Below, piece by piece: positions 37,773-46,644 of a DNA stretch of 64,000 nucleotides (position 1 is the first letter of the stretch; every line of letters starts with the position of its first letter). The notes beneath the pieces are model-generated. The model ran no database searches, was not told where the DNA came from, and was given only the letters and a program-made list of their open reading frames with translations. The DNA comes from Roseomonas gilardii subsp. gilardii (GTDB lineage Bacteria > Pseudomonadota > Alphaproteobacteria > Acetobacterales > Acetobacteraceae): positions 1,593,501-1,657,500 of the forward strand of contig NZ_CP095554.1 in assembly GCF_023078375.1 (NCBI RefSeq). Direction: 5' to 3'. Position numbers and translations under genes: made by a program.

Positions 37773-39419
37773 TCAGTGCTGGACCGCGGCTTCCGCGAAG
37801 AGGTTGTTGCCCAACGGGATCTGCACGAAGCCGGTGGCCTGCCTGCGGAAGGCGACCGGGTAAGGGGTCTCGTAGAGGAAGAGGATCGGCGCGGCCTCGG
37901 CGTAGATCTTCTGGATCTCCTGGTACATCGCGGTGCGCTTCTCCAGATCCGTCTCCTTGCTGCTGGCGAGGTAGAGCTCGTCCAGCCTCGGGTCGCGGTA
38001 GCCGGAGCGCACATTCTCCACATTCGGGTAGTAGGCGAAGTAGGAGGCGATCTGCGCCGGGTCGGCGATGTCGTTGGTCCAGAGCGCGGTGCGGAGCTGG
38101 AAGTCGCCGGCGCGGTAGCGGGCGACCTTGGTGGCGTTGTCGAGCTGCTCAATCGTCACCTTGATCCTGATCGCGGCCAGCATCTGCTGGATCGCGGTCA
38201 GGTCGTTCACATCGTCCTGGTTGCCGGAGACGGTCTGGCAGCTCACCTCGAAGCCGTCGGCATAGCCCGCTTCGGTCATCAGCGCCTTGGCCTTCGCCAG
38301 GTCATAGGGGTAGAGGGCGCCCGAGGCCGGGCCGCTGAAGAGGGGCGTGGTGGAGGACATGAAGGAACGCATGGGCTTGCCCAGCCCCTGCGTGGTGATC
38401 GCGATGATCGCGTCCTTGTTCACCGCATGGTTGATGGCCCGGCGCACCCGCGCATCGGCCATCGGGTTCTTCTTCCCCTTGTATTCCGGGCGGCAGTTCA
38501 GGCCGATATAGCGGATGCGGGTGGAGGGCCAGAGTTCCATCCGCAGCGAGGGGTCGTTCTGCAGCTCCCTCACCCGGGCATAGGGCACGAATTCCGTGCC
38601 ATCCAGCTCCCCCGCCTTGAGCTTCAGCAGGCGGGTGGCGTCGTCTGGCACGATGTCGAAGCGCAGCTCGTCCAGATAGGGCAGAGGCTTGCCGTCCCCG
38701 GCCATGCGCCAGTGATGCGGGTTGCGCCGCAGCAGCATGGTCTGGCCGCGCTGCCAGGAAACCAGGACGAAGGGGCCGCTGCCGACCGGCTTCTCGGCGA
38801 AGGACTTCATCTTGTCTTCCACCGTGGCGCCCGGGGCCGCCTCGACCAGCTTCCGCGGCATGATGCCGGTGTTGAAGGTGGCCAGCGCAGCCAGGAGCGT
38901 GGCGTCCGGATGGCTGAGCCGGATCGTGACCCGGCCTTCGCCCGGCTCGATGGCCGCGATCGAGCCGATCAGGTCCTTCCAGGCGCCGGTGCCGCGGGCG
39001 CGGTCGAGCGACCAGGCCACATCCGCCGGGGTGAGGTCGCTGCCATCGGCGAACTTCACGCCGGGGCGGAGCGTCAGATCCAGGGCGAGCCGGTCGTCGC
39101 TCCACTTCCATTCCGTGGCCAGGCCCGGTTGCAGCCCCTTGCCGTCCGGGCTGGGGGAGAGGAGCGTGTCGAAGAGGTTGGTGAGGACCCAGATATCGGC
39201 GTTCAGCTCGGTGGTCACCGGGTCCAGGAACTGGCTGTCCGTGTAGCGGCCGAAGACCATGCGCCCCCCGCGGATGGCCGAGGAGGGGGCCCCGGGACCC
39301 TGCCCGGCCGCGGTCCCGGATTGGGCCAGCGCCTGGCCGGGCAGGGCCGGGGCCGCCACGGCCAGCGTCGCGAAGCCGGCCATGAGGGAGCGTCGGGTCA
39401 GTTCGAAAGCGTGGGTCAT
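37773..39419 (-). CDS. Dipeptide/oligopeptide-type ABC transporter substrate-binding protein
   Basis: The 548-residue family 5 extracellular solute-binding protein has a Tat-like leader (LTRRSLMAGFATLAVAAPAL, cleavage near ALAQ). The body shows YTDSQFLDPVTTELNADIWV, LTLRPGVKFADGSDLTPADV, the SBP_bac_5 signature region, and RIRYIGLNCRPEYKGKKNPM. It is the first gene of the operon (binding protein, DppB, DppC, DppD, DppF). The ligand could be a peptide or another small compound, since this family also binds nickel, glutathione and opines. Confidence 0.93.
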   Translation of the reverse strand: MTHAFELTRRSLMAGFATLAVAAPALPGQALAQSGTAAGQGPGAPSSAIRGGRMVFGRYTDSQFLDPVTTELNADIWVLTNLFDTLLSPSPDGKGLQPGLATEWKWSDDRLALDLTLRPGVKFADGSDLTPADVAWSLDRARGTGAWKDLIGSIAAIEPGEGRVTIRLSHPDATLLAALATFNTGIMPRKLVEAAPGATVEDKMKSFAEKPVGSGPFVLVSWQRGQTMLLRRNPHHWRMAGDGKPLPYLDELRFDIVPDDATRLLKLKAGELDGTEFVPYARVRELQNDPSLRMELWPSTRIRYIGLNCRPEYKGKKNPMADARVRRAINHAVNKDAIIAITTQGLGKPMRSFMSSTTPLFSGPASGALYPYDLAKAKALMTEAGYADGFEVSCQTVSGNQDDVNDLTAIQQMLAAIRIKVTIEQLDNATKVARYRAGDFQLRTALWTNDIADPAQIASYFAYYPNVENVRSGYRDPRLDELYLASSKETDLEKRTAMYQEIQKIYAEAAPILFLYETPYPVAFRRQATGFVQIPLGNNLFAEAAVQH

Positions 39420-39514
39420 GCGCGGGGGCTTTCCTGGATTGCCCCTAGGCTGTCCCCCGGACGGCGCGGGTGTCAACGTGCCGTCCCTTCCTGTTTTCCG
39501 AGGAATTTCAAGGC

Positions 39515-39557
39515 GCCTGGGCCGGGCTGCACAGGATCTGTGCAGTCCGGCCCAGGC
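39515..39557 (-). terminator. Long stem-loop after the kgtP-like gene
   Basis: Arms 39515-39534 and 39538-39557 pair over 20 positions with one G-T and a three-base loop (GCCTGGGCCGG...CTGCACAG). It starts 9 bases after the kgtP-like stop. There is no T-run, so it may be a Rho-type or mRNA-protecting structure. Confidence 0.65.
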
Positions 39558-39565
39558 TTCGGCAG

Positions 39566-40873
39566 TCAGCGGCTGTGCTCGTCCCGCATGAAGCCCTTCT
39601 TCTGCATGTCCGGCATCAGGATCACGGAGATCAGGGCGACCACCAGCATGAAGGTGACGTACCAGGCGAAGTAGCTCTCCACGCCGGCGTTCTTGAAGCT
39701 GAGGGCGACATATTCCGCCGAGCCGCCGAACACGGCATTGCCGATGGCATAGGAGAGGCCGACGCCCAGGGCGCGGACCTCGGCGGGGAAAAGTTCCGCC
39801 TTCAGCACGCCGCTGATGGAGGTGTAGCAACTGATGATGGCCAGGGCGATCAGCAGCAGCCCCAGGGCGACGGCGGGGGAGGAGGCGGTCCCCAGCGCGT
39901 TCAGCAGCGGGATGGTGGTGAGGATGCCCGCGACGCCATAGACCAGCAGCAGGTTCTTGCGGCCGAAACGGTCCGAGATCGCGCCGAAGATCGGCTGCAT
40001 GCACATGTAGAGGAAGAGCGCCGCGGTCATCACGAGGCTCACGGTCTTCACCGGGAAGCCGGTGGTGTTGACCAGATATTTCTGCATGTAGGTGGTGAAG
40101 GTGTAGAAGGGCAGGCTGCCGCCGGCGGTCAGGCCCAGCACCGTCAGGAAGGAGCGCGGGTGGTCCAGCAGGGCCCGCAGCGTGCCCGCGCCCTTGGCGT
40201 TCCGCGTCTTCTCCGTCGAGGTCTCGTGCAGCGAGCGGCGCAGGTAGAGGGCGATCACCGCCGTGGCGGCGCCGATCAGGAAGGGGATGCGCCAGCCCCA
40301 GGCGCGCATCTCATCGGCCGTGATGAGAAATTCCAGGATCACCACCACCAGCACGGCGAGAAGCTGGCCGCCGATCAGCGTGACGTACTGGAAGGACGAG
40401 TAGAAGCCGCGGTTCTTAGAGGTGGCGACCTCGCTCATATAGGTCGCGACGGTGCCGTATTCGCCGCCCACCGAGAGGCCCTGGGTCATGCGGGCGAGCA
40501 GCAGCAGCAGGGGCGCCGCGATGCCGATGGTCTCATAGGTCGGCAGGATCGCGATCAGCAGCGAGCCGCCGCACATCATGAGCACCGAGACCAGCATCGA
40601 GAACTTGCGCCCCTTGCGGTCACCCAGCCGGCCGAAGAGCCAACCGCCGATGGGGCGCATCAGGAAGCCGATGGCAAAGACCGCCGCCGCCTGCAGAAGA
40701 GCCACGGTCTGGTTGCCGCTGGGGAAGAAGGCATGCGCGAAGTACAGCGCGGTGAAGGCGTAGGTGTAGAAATCGTACCATTCGACCAGATTGCCGGAGG
40801 AGGCGCCGACGATCGCCATGACGCGTTTGCGGACCTCATGAGGCTCGCCGACAACGATTGCGCCGCTATCCAT
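39566..40873 (-). CDS. kgtP: MHS-family MFS transporter, 2-oxoglutarate permease-like
   Basis: The 435-residue, 12-helix proton symporter is very close in wording to E. coli Kgt[60 protein letters not shown] and [21 protein letters not shown] 40873 has AGGAGAGAT upstream, and upstream in-frame codons are not conserved. Dicarboxylate specificity is inferred from this similarity. It sits between TCA-cycle genes (sucAB and lpd), which supports 2-oxoglutarate or a related acid as substrate. It is transcribed alone. Confidence 0.85.
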   Translation of the reverse strand: MDSGAIVVGEPHEVRKRVMAIVGASSGNLVEWYDFYTYAFTALYFAHAFFPSGNQTVALLQAAAVFAIGFLMRPIGGWLFGRLGDRKGRKFSMLVSVLMMCGGSLLIAILPTYETIGIAAPLLLLLARMTQGLSVGGEYGTVATYMSEVATSKNRGFYSSFQYVTLIGGQLLAVLVVVILEFLITADEMRAWGWRIPFLIGAATAVIALYLRRSLHETSTEKTRNAKGAGTLRALLDHPRSFLTVLGLTAGGSLPFYTFTTYMQKYLVNTTGFPVKTVSLVMTAALFLYMCMQPIFGAISDRFGRKNLLLVYGVAGILTTIPLLNALGTASSPAVALGLLLIALAIISCYTSISGVLKAELFPAEVRALGVGLSYAIGNAVFGGSAEYVALSFKNAGVESYFAWYVTFMLVVALISVILMPDMQKKGFMRDEHSR

Positions 40874-41142
40874 CCGATCTCTCCTGTTCGAACAAGCCGT
40901 CTCCCTAGCGCGGTTGCCGGGGCGGACATAGGTCGCAGCTGGTAGATCTATCTGATGAATGGGCATTGCAGGTCGTCGCTTTCATGGATGCTTGTCCATG
41001 AAGGGTGGGGCTTTCCTGCATCGTGTTCCCGGCTGGGATGGCCCGCGCCGCTCGGCCGCCGACCGTCGTGGGATGGTTCCGGAGCGCAGGCTTCGGAACC
41101 GGGGCGGCGACCAGATCCCGGCCGTGAGCGGGCCTGCGGGCC

Positions 41143-42078
41143 TCAGCCGCGCATCGCGGGCACCAGCAGCCCGACATTGTGCCGGAACATGGCCTCGTAG
41201 GTGGCGGCCGGCCCGTCCGGGGGTGAAAGGGAGTCGGAGAACAACTCGCCCTGCACCTTGGCGCCGGCATCCCGGGCCAGGCGCTCCAGGAGGGCGGGAT
41301 TGGTCATGTTCTCGATGAAGACGGCGGTGACATGCTGTGCCCGCACCTGCCGGATCAGGGCGGCGACCTGAGCGGCGGAGGGTTCGCTTTCCGTGCTCAT
41401 GCCCTGTGGCGCTTCGAAGCGCACGCCATAGGCAGCGCCGAAATAGCCGAAGGCGTCGTGGCTGGTGACCACGATGCGGCGTTCCGCCGGCACGGTCGCG
41501 ATCTGTTCCCGTACCCATGTGTCCAGGCTGGCGAGGCGTGCCCGGAAGGCCGCGGCGTTGCGGCGGTAGAGGTCGGCCCCGCCGGGATCCGCCGCGGCGA
41601 GGGCCTCCGCGATGTTGCCGGCATAGGTCTGGCCATTCCGCAGGTCCTGCCAGGCATGCGGGTCGGTCGCCTCGTGGCTGTGGCCATGGCCTTCCTCCAT
41701 CATCTTCCGCGGGGTCACGCCCTGGCTGGCTGTCGCGATGGGAGCCTTGGTGGCGGAGGAGCGGACCAGCCGGTCCAGCCAGGGCTCGAAACCGAGGCCG
41801 TTGCGGACCACGAGCCCGGCGGAGCGGATCGCCGCGGCGTCGGAGGGGCGGGGCTGGTAGGTGTGGGCATCGCCGCCAGGGCCGACCAGGGTGCGGACGG
41901 CCACCCGGTCGCCGCCGATCTGCTGCACCATGTCGCCCAGGATGGAGAAGGACGCCACGACATCCAGGCGCCTGGGGGATGACGGGGCCGGGGCCTGCGC
42001 CCGGGCCTTCCCGGTGGCGAGGATGCCGCCCAGGGACAGGAGGGCGGGGGCCAGGAGCAAGGCGGTGCGGCGGCGCAT
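41143..42078 (-). CDS. Zinc/manganese-type ABC transporter substrate-binding protein (ZnuA/AztC-like)
   Basis: The 311-residue cluster A-I metal-binding protein has a signal peptide (MRRRTALLLAPALLSLGGIL, cleavage near ARAQ). Metal-site features are DAHTYQPRPSD (His), a short His-rich loop EEGHGHSHEATDPHAW, TSHDAFGYF, and a late acidic ligand. The His-rich loop is short, as in AztC-type proteins. No permease or ATPase gene is adjacent, so it is an orphan in this window. A Zur-like inverted repeat lies 18-37 bases before the start, suggesting zinc-repressed expression. Confidence 0.9.
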   Translation of the reverse strand: MRRRTALLLAPALLSLGGILATGKARAQAPAPSSPRRLDVVASFSILGDMVQQIGGDRVAVRTLVGPGGDAHTYQPRPSDAAAIRSAGLVVRNGLGFEPWLDRLVRSSATKAPIATASQGVTPRKMMEEGHGHSHEATDPHAWQDLRNGQTYAGNIAEALAAADPGGADLYRRNAAAFRARLASLDTWVREQIATVPAERRIVVTSHDAFGYFGAAYGVRFEAPQGMSTESEPSAAQVAALIRQVRAQHVTAVFIENMTNPALLERLARDAGAKVQGELFSDSLSPPDGPAATYEAMFRHNVGLLVPAMRG

Positions 42079-42383
42079 GGGTGTGGCTTTCAAAACGTTA
42101 TAACATCTCATAACGCCGGCCGGCGTGGCGTAGCAAGCTGGCATGCGTCCGCTTCCCCAGGGCCGGCCATGGCACCGACCGGGAGAGTGATGGGCCCGCC
42201 CGGACCCGTGCCTTGCGCATCCCTGTTTCCCGCCCGCGGGCGCGGCGCCGGGCTGTCATGGCACCCCTCTGGCGGGATAAGCGGGGGCTGGGCGTCTTCC
42301 TGGTGGCCTGTGCCCTTCAAGCCCGGCGCCAGCCCTGCTACGCCTGCCCGCAACGTCCACCTGACAGGATCGCAGCACCCATC
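42079..42383. other. 305-bp intergenic region between divergent znuA-like gene and lpd
   Basis: It contains the Zur-like operator near its left end. The remaining ~260 bp are GC-rich and must include the lpd promoter. The lpd frame stays open through part of it but without conserved sequence. Confidence 0.6.
42096..42115. promoter_or_regulatory. Zur-like operator upstream of the znuA-like gene
   Basis: CGTTAT at 42096-42101 and ATAACG at 42110-42115 form an inverted repeat spaced by eight bases, in an AT-rich island within GC-rich DNA. This resembles the GTTAT..ATAAC zinc-uptake regulator sites known from proteobacteria, and the position just before a zinc-binding-protein gene fits. Confidence 0.65.
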
Positions 42384-43775
42384 ATGTCTGAGAGCTTCGA
42401 CGTTATCGTCATCGGCGCCGGTCCCGGCGGCTATGTCTGTGCCATCCGCGCCGCTCAGCTCGGCATGAAGGTCGCCTGCGTGGAGAAGCGCGCGACGCTC
42501 GGCGGCACCTGCCTGAACATCGGCTGCATCCCCTCCAAGGCGCTGCTGCAGTCCTCCGAGAACTACGAGGAGGCGGCGCACCACTTCGCCGATCATGGGA
42601 TCGGCGTGGGGCAGCTCACGCTCGACCTCGCCCGCATGCAGGCCCGCAAGGGCGAGGTGGTCGGCGCCAACGTCAAGGGCGTCGAGTTCCTGTTCAAGAA
42701 GAACAAGGTCACCTGGCTGAAGGGCACAGGCAAAATCACCGCCCCGGGCAAGGTCGAGGTCGAGGGCCAGACCTACGAGACGAAGAACATCATCATCGCC
42801 ACCGGCTCCGACAGCGCGCCCCTGAAGGGCGTCGAGGTGGACGAGACGCAGATCGTTACCTCCACCGGTGCGCTGGAGCTGGACAAGGTGCCGGGCCATC
42901 TCGTCGTCATCGGTGGCGGCGTGATCGGGCTGGAGCTGGGCTCCGTCTGGCGCCGCCTGGGTGCCGAGGTGACAGTGATCGAGTTCCTCGACCGGCTCGT
43001 GCCCGGCATGGATGGCGAGATCGCAAAGCAGTTCGAGCGCGTGCTGTCCAAGCAGGGCATCAGGTTCAAGCTCAAGAGCAAGGTGACCGGTGCCACCAAG
43101 GGCAAGGATGGCGTGACCCTGGCCGTCGAGCCCGCCGCGGGCGGTACGGCCGAGGAGATCAAGGCCGACGTCGTGCTGCTGGCCATCGGCCGCCGCCCCT
43201 ATGTCGAGGGGTTGGGCCTCGAGGCCGTGGGCGTGGCGCTGGATGAGCGGGGCCGGGTGAAGGTGGACGGGCATTTCGCCACCAACGTGCCCGGCATCTA
43301 TGCCATCGGCGACGTGATCGCCGGCCCGATGCTGGCCCACAAGGCCGAGGAGGAGGGCGTCGCCGTCGCCGAGATCCTGGCCGGGCAGCATGGTCATGTG
43401 AACTACGCCGCCATTCCGGGCGTGGTCTACACCTGGCCCGAGGTGGCCTCGGTCGGCGAGACGGAGGAGACGCTGAAGGCGGCCGGGACGGCCTACAAGG
43501 TCGGCAAGTTCCCCTTCACCGCCAATGGCCGCGCCCGCGCCATGGGCTCCACGGATGGCTTCGTGAAGATCCTGGCCGACAAGGAGAACGACCGTGTGCT
43601 CGGCGCCCATATCCTGGGCCCGGATGCGGGCACGCTGATCGCCGAACTGGTGATGGCCATCGAGTTCGGGGCCTCCGCCGAGGATGTGGCGCGCATCTGC
43701 CACGCACACCCCTCGCTCAACGAGGCGGTGAAGGAAGCGGCGCTGGCCGTGGACGGACGGGCGCTGCATATCTGA
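42384..43775 (+). CDS. lpd: Dihydrolipoyl dehydrogenase (E3)
   Basis: The 463-residue flavoprotein reoxidises the dihydrolipoyl arm of 2-oxoglutarate dehydrogenase and reduces NAD+. It has [19 protein letters not shown] (FAD), the redox disulphide Cys43/Cys48 in [33 protein letters not shown] (NAD) and the catalytic His442/Glu447 pair in [14 protein letters not shown] 42384 begins the conserved N-terminus. Normally lpd directly follows sucB, but here 10.7 kb with opposite-strand transport genes separate them. Confidence 0.97.
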   Translation: MSESFDVIVIGAGPGGYVCAIRAAQLGMKVACVEKRATLGGTCLNIGCIPSKALLQSSENYEEAAHHFADHGIGVGQLTLDLARMQARKGEVVGANVKGVEFLFKKNKVTWLKGTGKITAPGKVEVEGQTYETKNIIIATGSDSAPLKGVEVDETQIVTSTGALELDKVPGHLVVIGGGVIGLELGSVWRRLGAEVTVIEFLDRLVPGMDGEIAKQFERVLSKQGIRFKLKSKVTGATKGKDGVTLAVEPAAGGTAEEIKADVVLLAIGRRPYVEGLGLEAVGVALDERGRVKVDGHFATNVPGIYAIGDVIAGPMLAHKAEEEGVAVAEILAGQHGHVNYAAIPGVVYTWPEVASVGETEETLKAAGTAYKVGKFPFTANGRARAMGSTDGFVKILADKENDRVLGAHILGPDAGTLIAELVMAIEFGASAEDVARICHAHPSLNEAVKEAALAVDGRALHI

Positions 43776-43818
43776 GACCCCCGCATCCCAGGCGGGTATG
43801 CCTGCCTGGGAGCATGCG

Positions 43819-43860
43819 GCATTCCACCGCCCCGCCAGCCCGGCGGGGCGCATGGAATGC
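43819..43860 (+). other. Extended hairpin after lpd
   Basis: GCATTCCA/TGGAATGC (outer) and GCCCCGCC/GGCGGGGC (inner) form a two-part stem around a five-base loop, starting 43 bases after lpd. A nearby CCCAGGC/GCCTGGG pair (about 43789-43810) may add to it. There is no T-run; it is a possible terminator. Confidence 0.5.
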
Positions 43861-43931
43861 ACGTAAAGAGTGCATGAATAGCGGTTCAGTTACTCTTTGT
43901 GGTTGCGCAGCGCAGCAAGCGCTGTGACATC

Positions 43932-45269
43932 ATGCGGAGCATGAGCGCCCGATCCATCCAGGCCGCGATCCGCTTCGGGTTGGGGCCGCGGCCGGACCTG
44001 CCGGTCCCCGACGATGCCGAAGCCTGGCTCCTCGCCCAGATCGACCAGCCAGCCCCGCAACCTCCGCCACCGGCGGGATTCGACCATATGCCGACCGTCG
44101 CGGACGGCTTCCGCGTGTGGCGGGAACGGGATGCGGCGGGGCCACCGGGACCAGTGACGCCAGTAGACATTTATTTCCGAGCCGAGAGCATCGCCGCCTG
44201 CGCCTGGAGGATCGACACACCGGCCCCTTTCCGCGAGCGGCTGGTCGATTTCTGGACCAACCATTTCACCATCAGCCGTCGTGCCAGCACCCTGGCCACT
44301 GTCGCAGTGCCTTCCTTCGTCCGCGACGTGATCCGGCCGCGTGTGACCGGGCGCTTCGTGGACATGCTGATCGCCTCCACCACCCATCCGGCGATGCTCG
44401 GCTATCTCGACCAGGCGGCCTCCATCGGGCCGGACAGCCCCATCGGCCGCAAGACGGGGCGGGGGCTGAACGAGAACCTGGCGCGGGAGGTGATGGAGTT
44501 GCACAGCGTCTCCCCCGCCGCGGGCTATACCCAGCGCGACGTGACGGAATTCGCGCGCCTGCTCACAGGCTGGCGCTTCGAACGGGACCGCGAGCCCTAT
44601 GGCACCGTGTATCGCGAACAGGCGCATGAGCCGGGCGTGAAGACCATCCTCGGCCAGCGCTTCGGCGGCGGCCCGCTGGTGGATGGGCGGGAGGAGACGG
44701 AGGCGGCACTGCGCTTCCTGGCCGCCCACCCCGCCACGCACCGGTATCTCGCCACCAAGCTGGCCCGGCATTTCGTGGCCGATGACCCGCCGCCCGCCGC
44801 GGTGGCGAAGCTGGAGGCGGTGCTGCGGGACACGGAGGGCGACCTGGGCGCCGTCTCCCGCGCCCTGGTGCGGCTGCCGGAAGCGTGGAACCCGCCGCTG
44901 ACCAAGCTGCGCGGGCCGCTGGACTATGTCACCGCCGTCTATCGCGCCTGCGGCACCGATGGGGCGCAGTTCGGGGAGGTGGCCTTCAAGAGCGCCTTCG
45001 GCCTCGGTCAGGAGATCTGGGGTGCCTTGCAGCCCAATGGCTGGCCCGACCGGGGCAAGGACTGGCTCGGCCCCGAGGCCGCGATGCAGCGGGTGGACTG
45101 GTCCTTCCAGCAGGCTGGGCGCTTCGCCCGCAAGGACCCCATGGCGGTGACGGAGGTGGCGCTCGGCCCCCTGGCCTCCGCCGAGACGCGCGGGGCGATC
45201 CGCGGCGCGGGCTCGCCGCAGGAGGCCCTGACCCTGCTGTTCAGCAGCCCGGAGTTCCAACGCCGATGA
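43932..45269 (+). CDS. DUF1800 domain protein
   Basis: The 445-residue DUF1800 protein shows FRERLVDFWTNHFTISRR, MLGYLDQAASIGPDSPIGRK with GRGLNENLAREVMELHSV, YTQRDVTEFARLLTGW and HPATHRYLATKLARHFVADD. These are the family hallmarks (helical, W/H/N-rich). The function is unknown, but it is nearly always encoded next to a DUF1501 gene, as here (ATGA overlap). No signal peptide is obvious at this start. Start codons 43932 and 43941 are both possible and neither has a strong ribosome site. Confidence 0.88.
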   Translation: MRSMSARSIQAAIRFGLGPRPDLPVPDDAEAWLLAQIDQPAPQPPPPAGFDHMPTVADGFRVWRERDAAGPPGPVTPVDIYFRAESIAACAWRIDTPAPFRERLVDFWTNHFTISRRASTLATVAVPSFVRDVIRPRVTGRFVDMLIASTTHPAMLGYLDQAASIGPDSPIGRKTGRGLNENLAREVMELHSVSPAAGYTQRDVTEFARLLTGWRFERDREPYGTVYREQAHEPGVKTILGQRFGGGPLVDGREETEAALRFLAAHPATHRYLATKLARHFVADDPPPAAVAKLEAVLRDTEGDLGAVSRALVRLPEAWNPPLTKLRGPLDYVTAVYRACGTDGAQFGEVAFKSAFGLGQEIWGALQPNGWPDRGKDWLGPEAAMQRVDWSFQQAGRFARKDPMAVTEVALGPLASAETRGAIRGAGSPQEALTLLFSSPEFQRR

Positions 45270-46477
45270 GCCATCTTCCTCCGATCGGGCGGCGCGGCCT
45301 GCTGCTGGGCCTCGCCGCCACGGCGGTCGCCGCGCGCTCCCGCCTCGCCTTCGCCGCCATGCCGGCCGGGGTGCTGCCGGGCGAGAACCGGCTGGTCGTG
45401 GTGATCCTGCGCGGGGCCATGGATGGGATGGCCGCCCTGGCGCCCTATGGCGATGCGAATTACCGCGCGCTGCGCGGTTCGCTCGCTATGCCGGAGCCGG
45501 GGCAGGAAGGCGGGTTGCTGGATTGCGGCGGCTTCTTCGGGCTGAACCCGAATCTGGGCGCGATGCACGCCATGTTCCGCGCGGGAGAGATGCTGCCCAT
45601 CCATGCGGTGGCCGGCCCCTATCGCAACCGCAGCCATTTCGAGGCGCAGGACATGCTGGAGAGCGGCGCCGTGGAGCGCGGCGGGCTGACCTCCGGCTGG
45701 CTCAACCGCGCGCTGGCCGGTTTCGCGGCGCGGCCGAAGGGGGAGGCGGATCTCGGTCTGGCGGTCGGGCTGTCCCTGCCGCTGCTGATGCGCGGGCCGC
45801 AGCATGTGGGGATGTGGGCGCCGCCCCGGCCCGTGCGCCCGGCGCCGGACCTCTATGCCCGCGTGGCGGACCTGGTGCATGCCGACCCGCTGCTGGGCCC
45901 CGCGGTGCAGGACGGGCTGCGCGGCCGGGGCTTCGCCGCCGAGGTCCTGCCGGAGGAGCGGGGGGTGCGCGGCGGCTTTCTGGCCCTGGCTGGCATCGCG
46001 GGGAAGCTGATGGCGGCGCCGGACGGGCCGCGCGTGGCGGCGCTGGAGATCGGCGGCTGGGACACCCATGCCGACCAGACGCGGCGGCTGAACCCCGTCC
46101 TCTCGCAACTCGATGGTGGGATGAGCGCGCTGAAGGCGCAGATGGGCCCGGCCTGGACGCACACCGCCGTGCTGGTGATGACCGAGTTCGGCCGCACCGC
46201 GCGGGTGAACGGCAACAACGGGACGGACCATGGCACCGGGGGCGTGGCCTTCGTCCTCGGCGGGGCGGTGGCCGGCGGGCGGGTGCTGGCGGACTGGCCG
46301 GGCCTGCGCGACGGGCAGTTGTTCGAGAACCGGGACCTGGCGCCGACGCGGGACCTGCGGGCGGTGGCCAAGGGACTGTTGCGGGATCACCTGCGGTTGC
46401 CGCCGCAGGCTGTGGCGGCGGCGTTTCCGGGGAGCGAGGAGGCAGTTGCTATTCAATGCCTTGTTAGAAAATTATAA
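45266..46477 (+). CDS. DUF1501 domain protein, Tat-exported
   Basis: The 403-residue DUF1501 (sulfatase-fold-like) protein has a twin-arginine leader (GRRGLLLGLAATAVAARSRL). The body shows NRLVVVILRGAMDGMAALAP, PIHAVAGPYRNRSHFEAQD, EIGGWDTHADQT and a C-terminal VMTEFGRTARVNGNNGTDHG metal-site-like motif. It overlaps the DUF1800 gene by ATGA; the pair probably acts together in the cell envelope. The last ~12 codons (after PGSEEAV) run into AT-rich DNA, so the natural C-terminus may have been altered when the neighbouring segment arrived. Confidence 0.88.
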   Translation: MSHLPPIGRRGLLLGLAATAVAARSRLAFAAMPAGVLPGENRLVVVILRGAMDGMAALAPYGDANYRALRGSLAMPEPGQEGGLLDCGGFFGLNPNLGAMHAMFRAGEMLPIHAVAGPYRNRSHFEAQDMLESGAVERGGLTSGWLNRALAGFAARPKGEADLGLAVGLSLPLLMRGPQHVGMWAPPRPVRPAPDLYARVADLVHADPLLGPAVQDGLRGRGFAAEVLPEERGVRGGFLALAGIAGKLMAAPDGPRVAALEIGGWDTHADQTRRLNPVLSQLDGGMSALKAQMGPAWTHTAVLVMTEFGRTARVNGNNGTDHGTGGVAFVLGGAVAGGRVLADWPGLRDGQLFENRDLAPTRDLRAVAKGLLRDHLRLPPQAVAAAFPGSEEAVAIQCLVRKL

Positions 46478-46644
46478 GTCGCCTCTGTTCTGTGCGGAAT
46501 TTAGCGTCATGTGCCCTTGGCATGAGGAGATGTTATTTCGTCCGACAAACTAACTGTTCGGAAAATTCCTGAAGCAATTCCGCAGCGCCGTTCGTGGTGC
46601 TTTGCTGGGCAAGGCTTTGAAGCCCGCGTACGAGATCAGATGAT

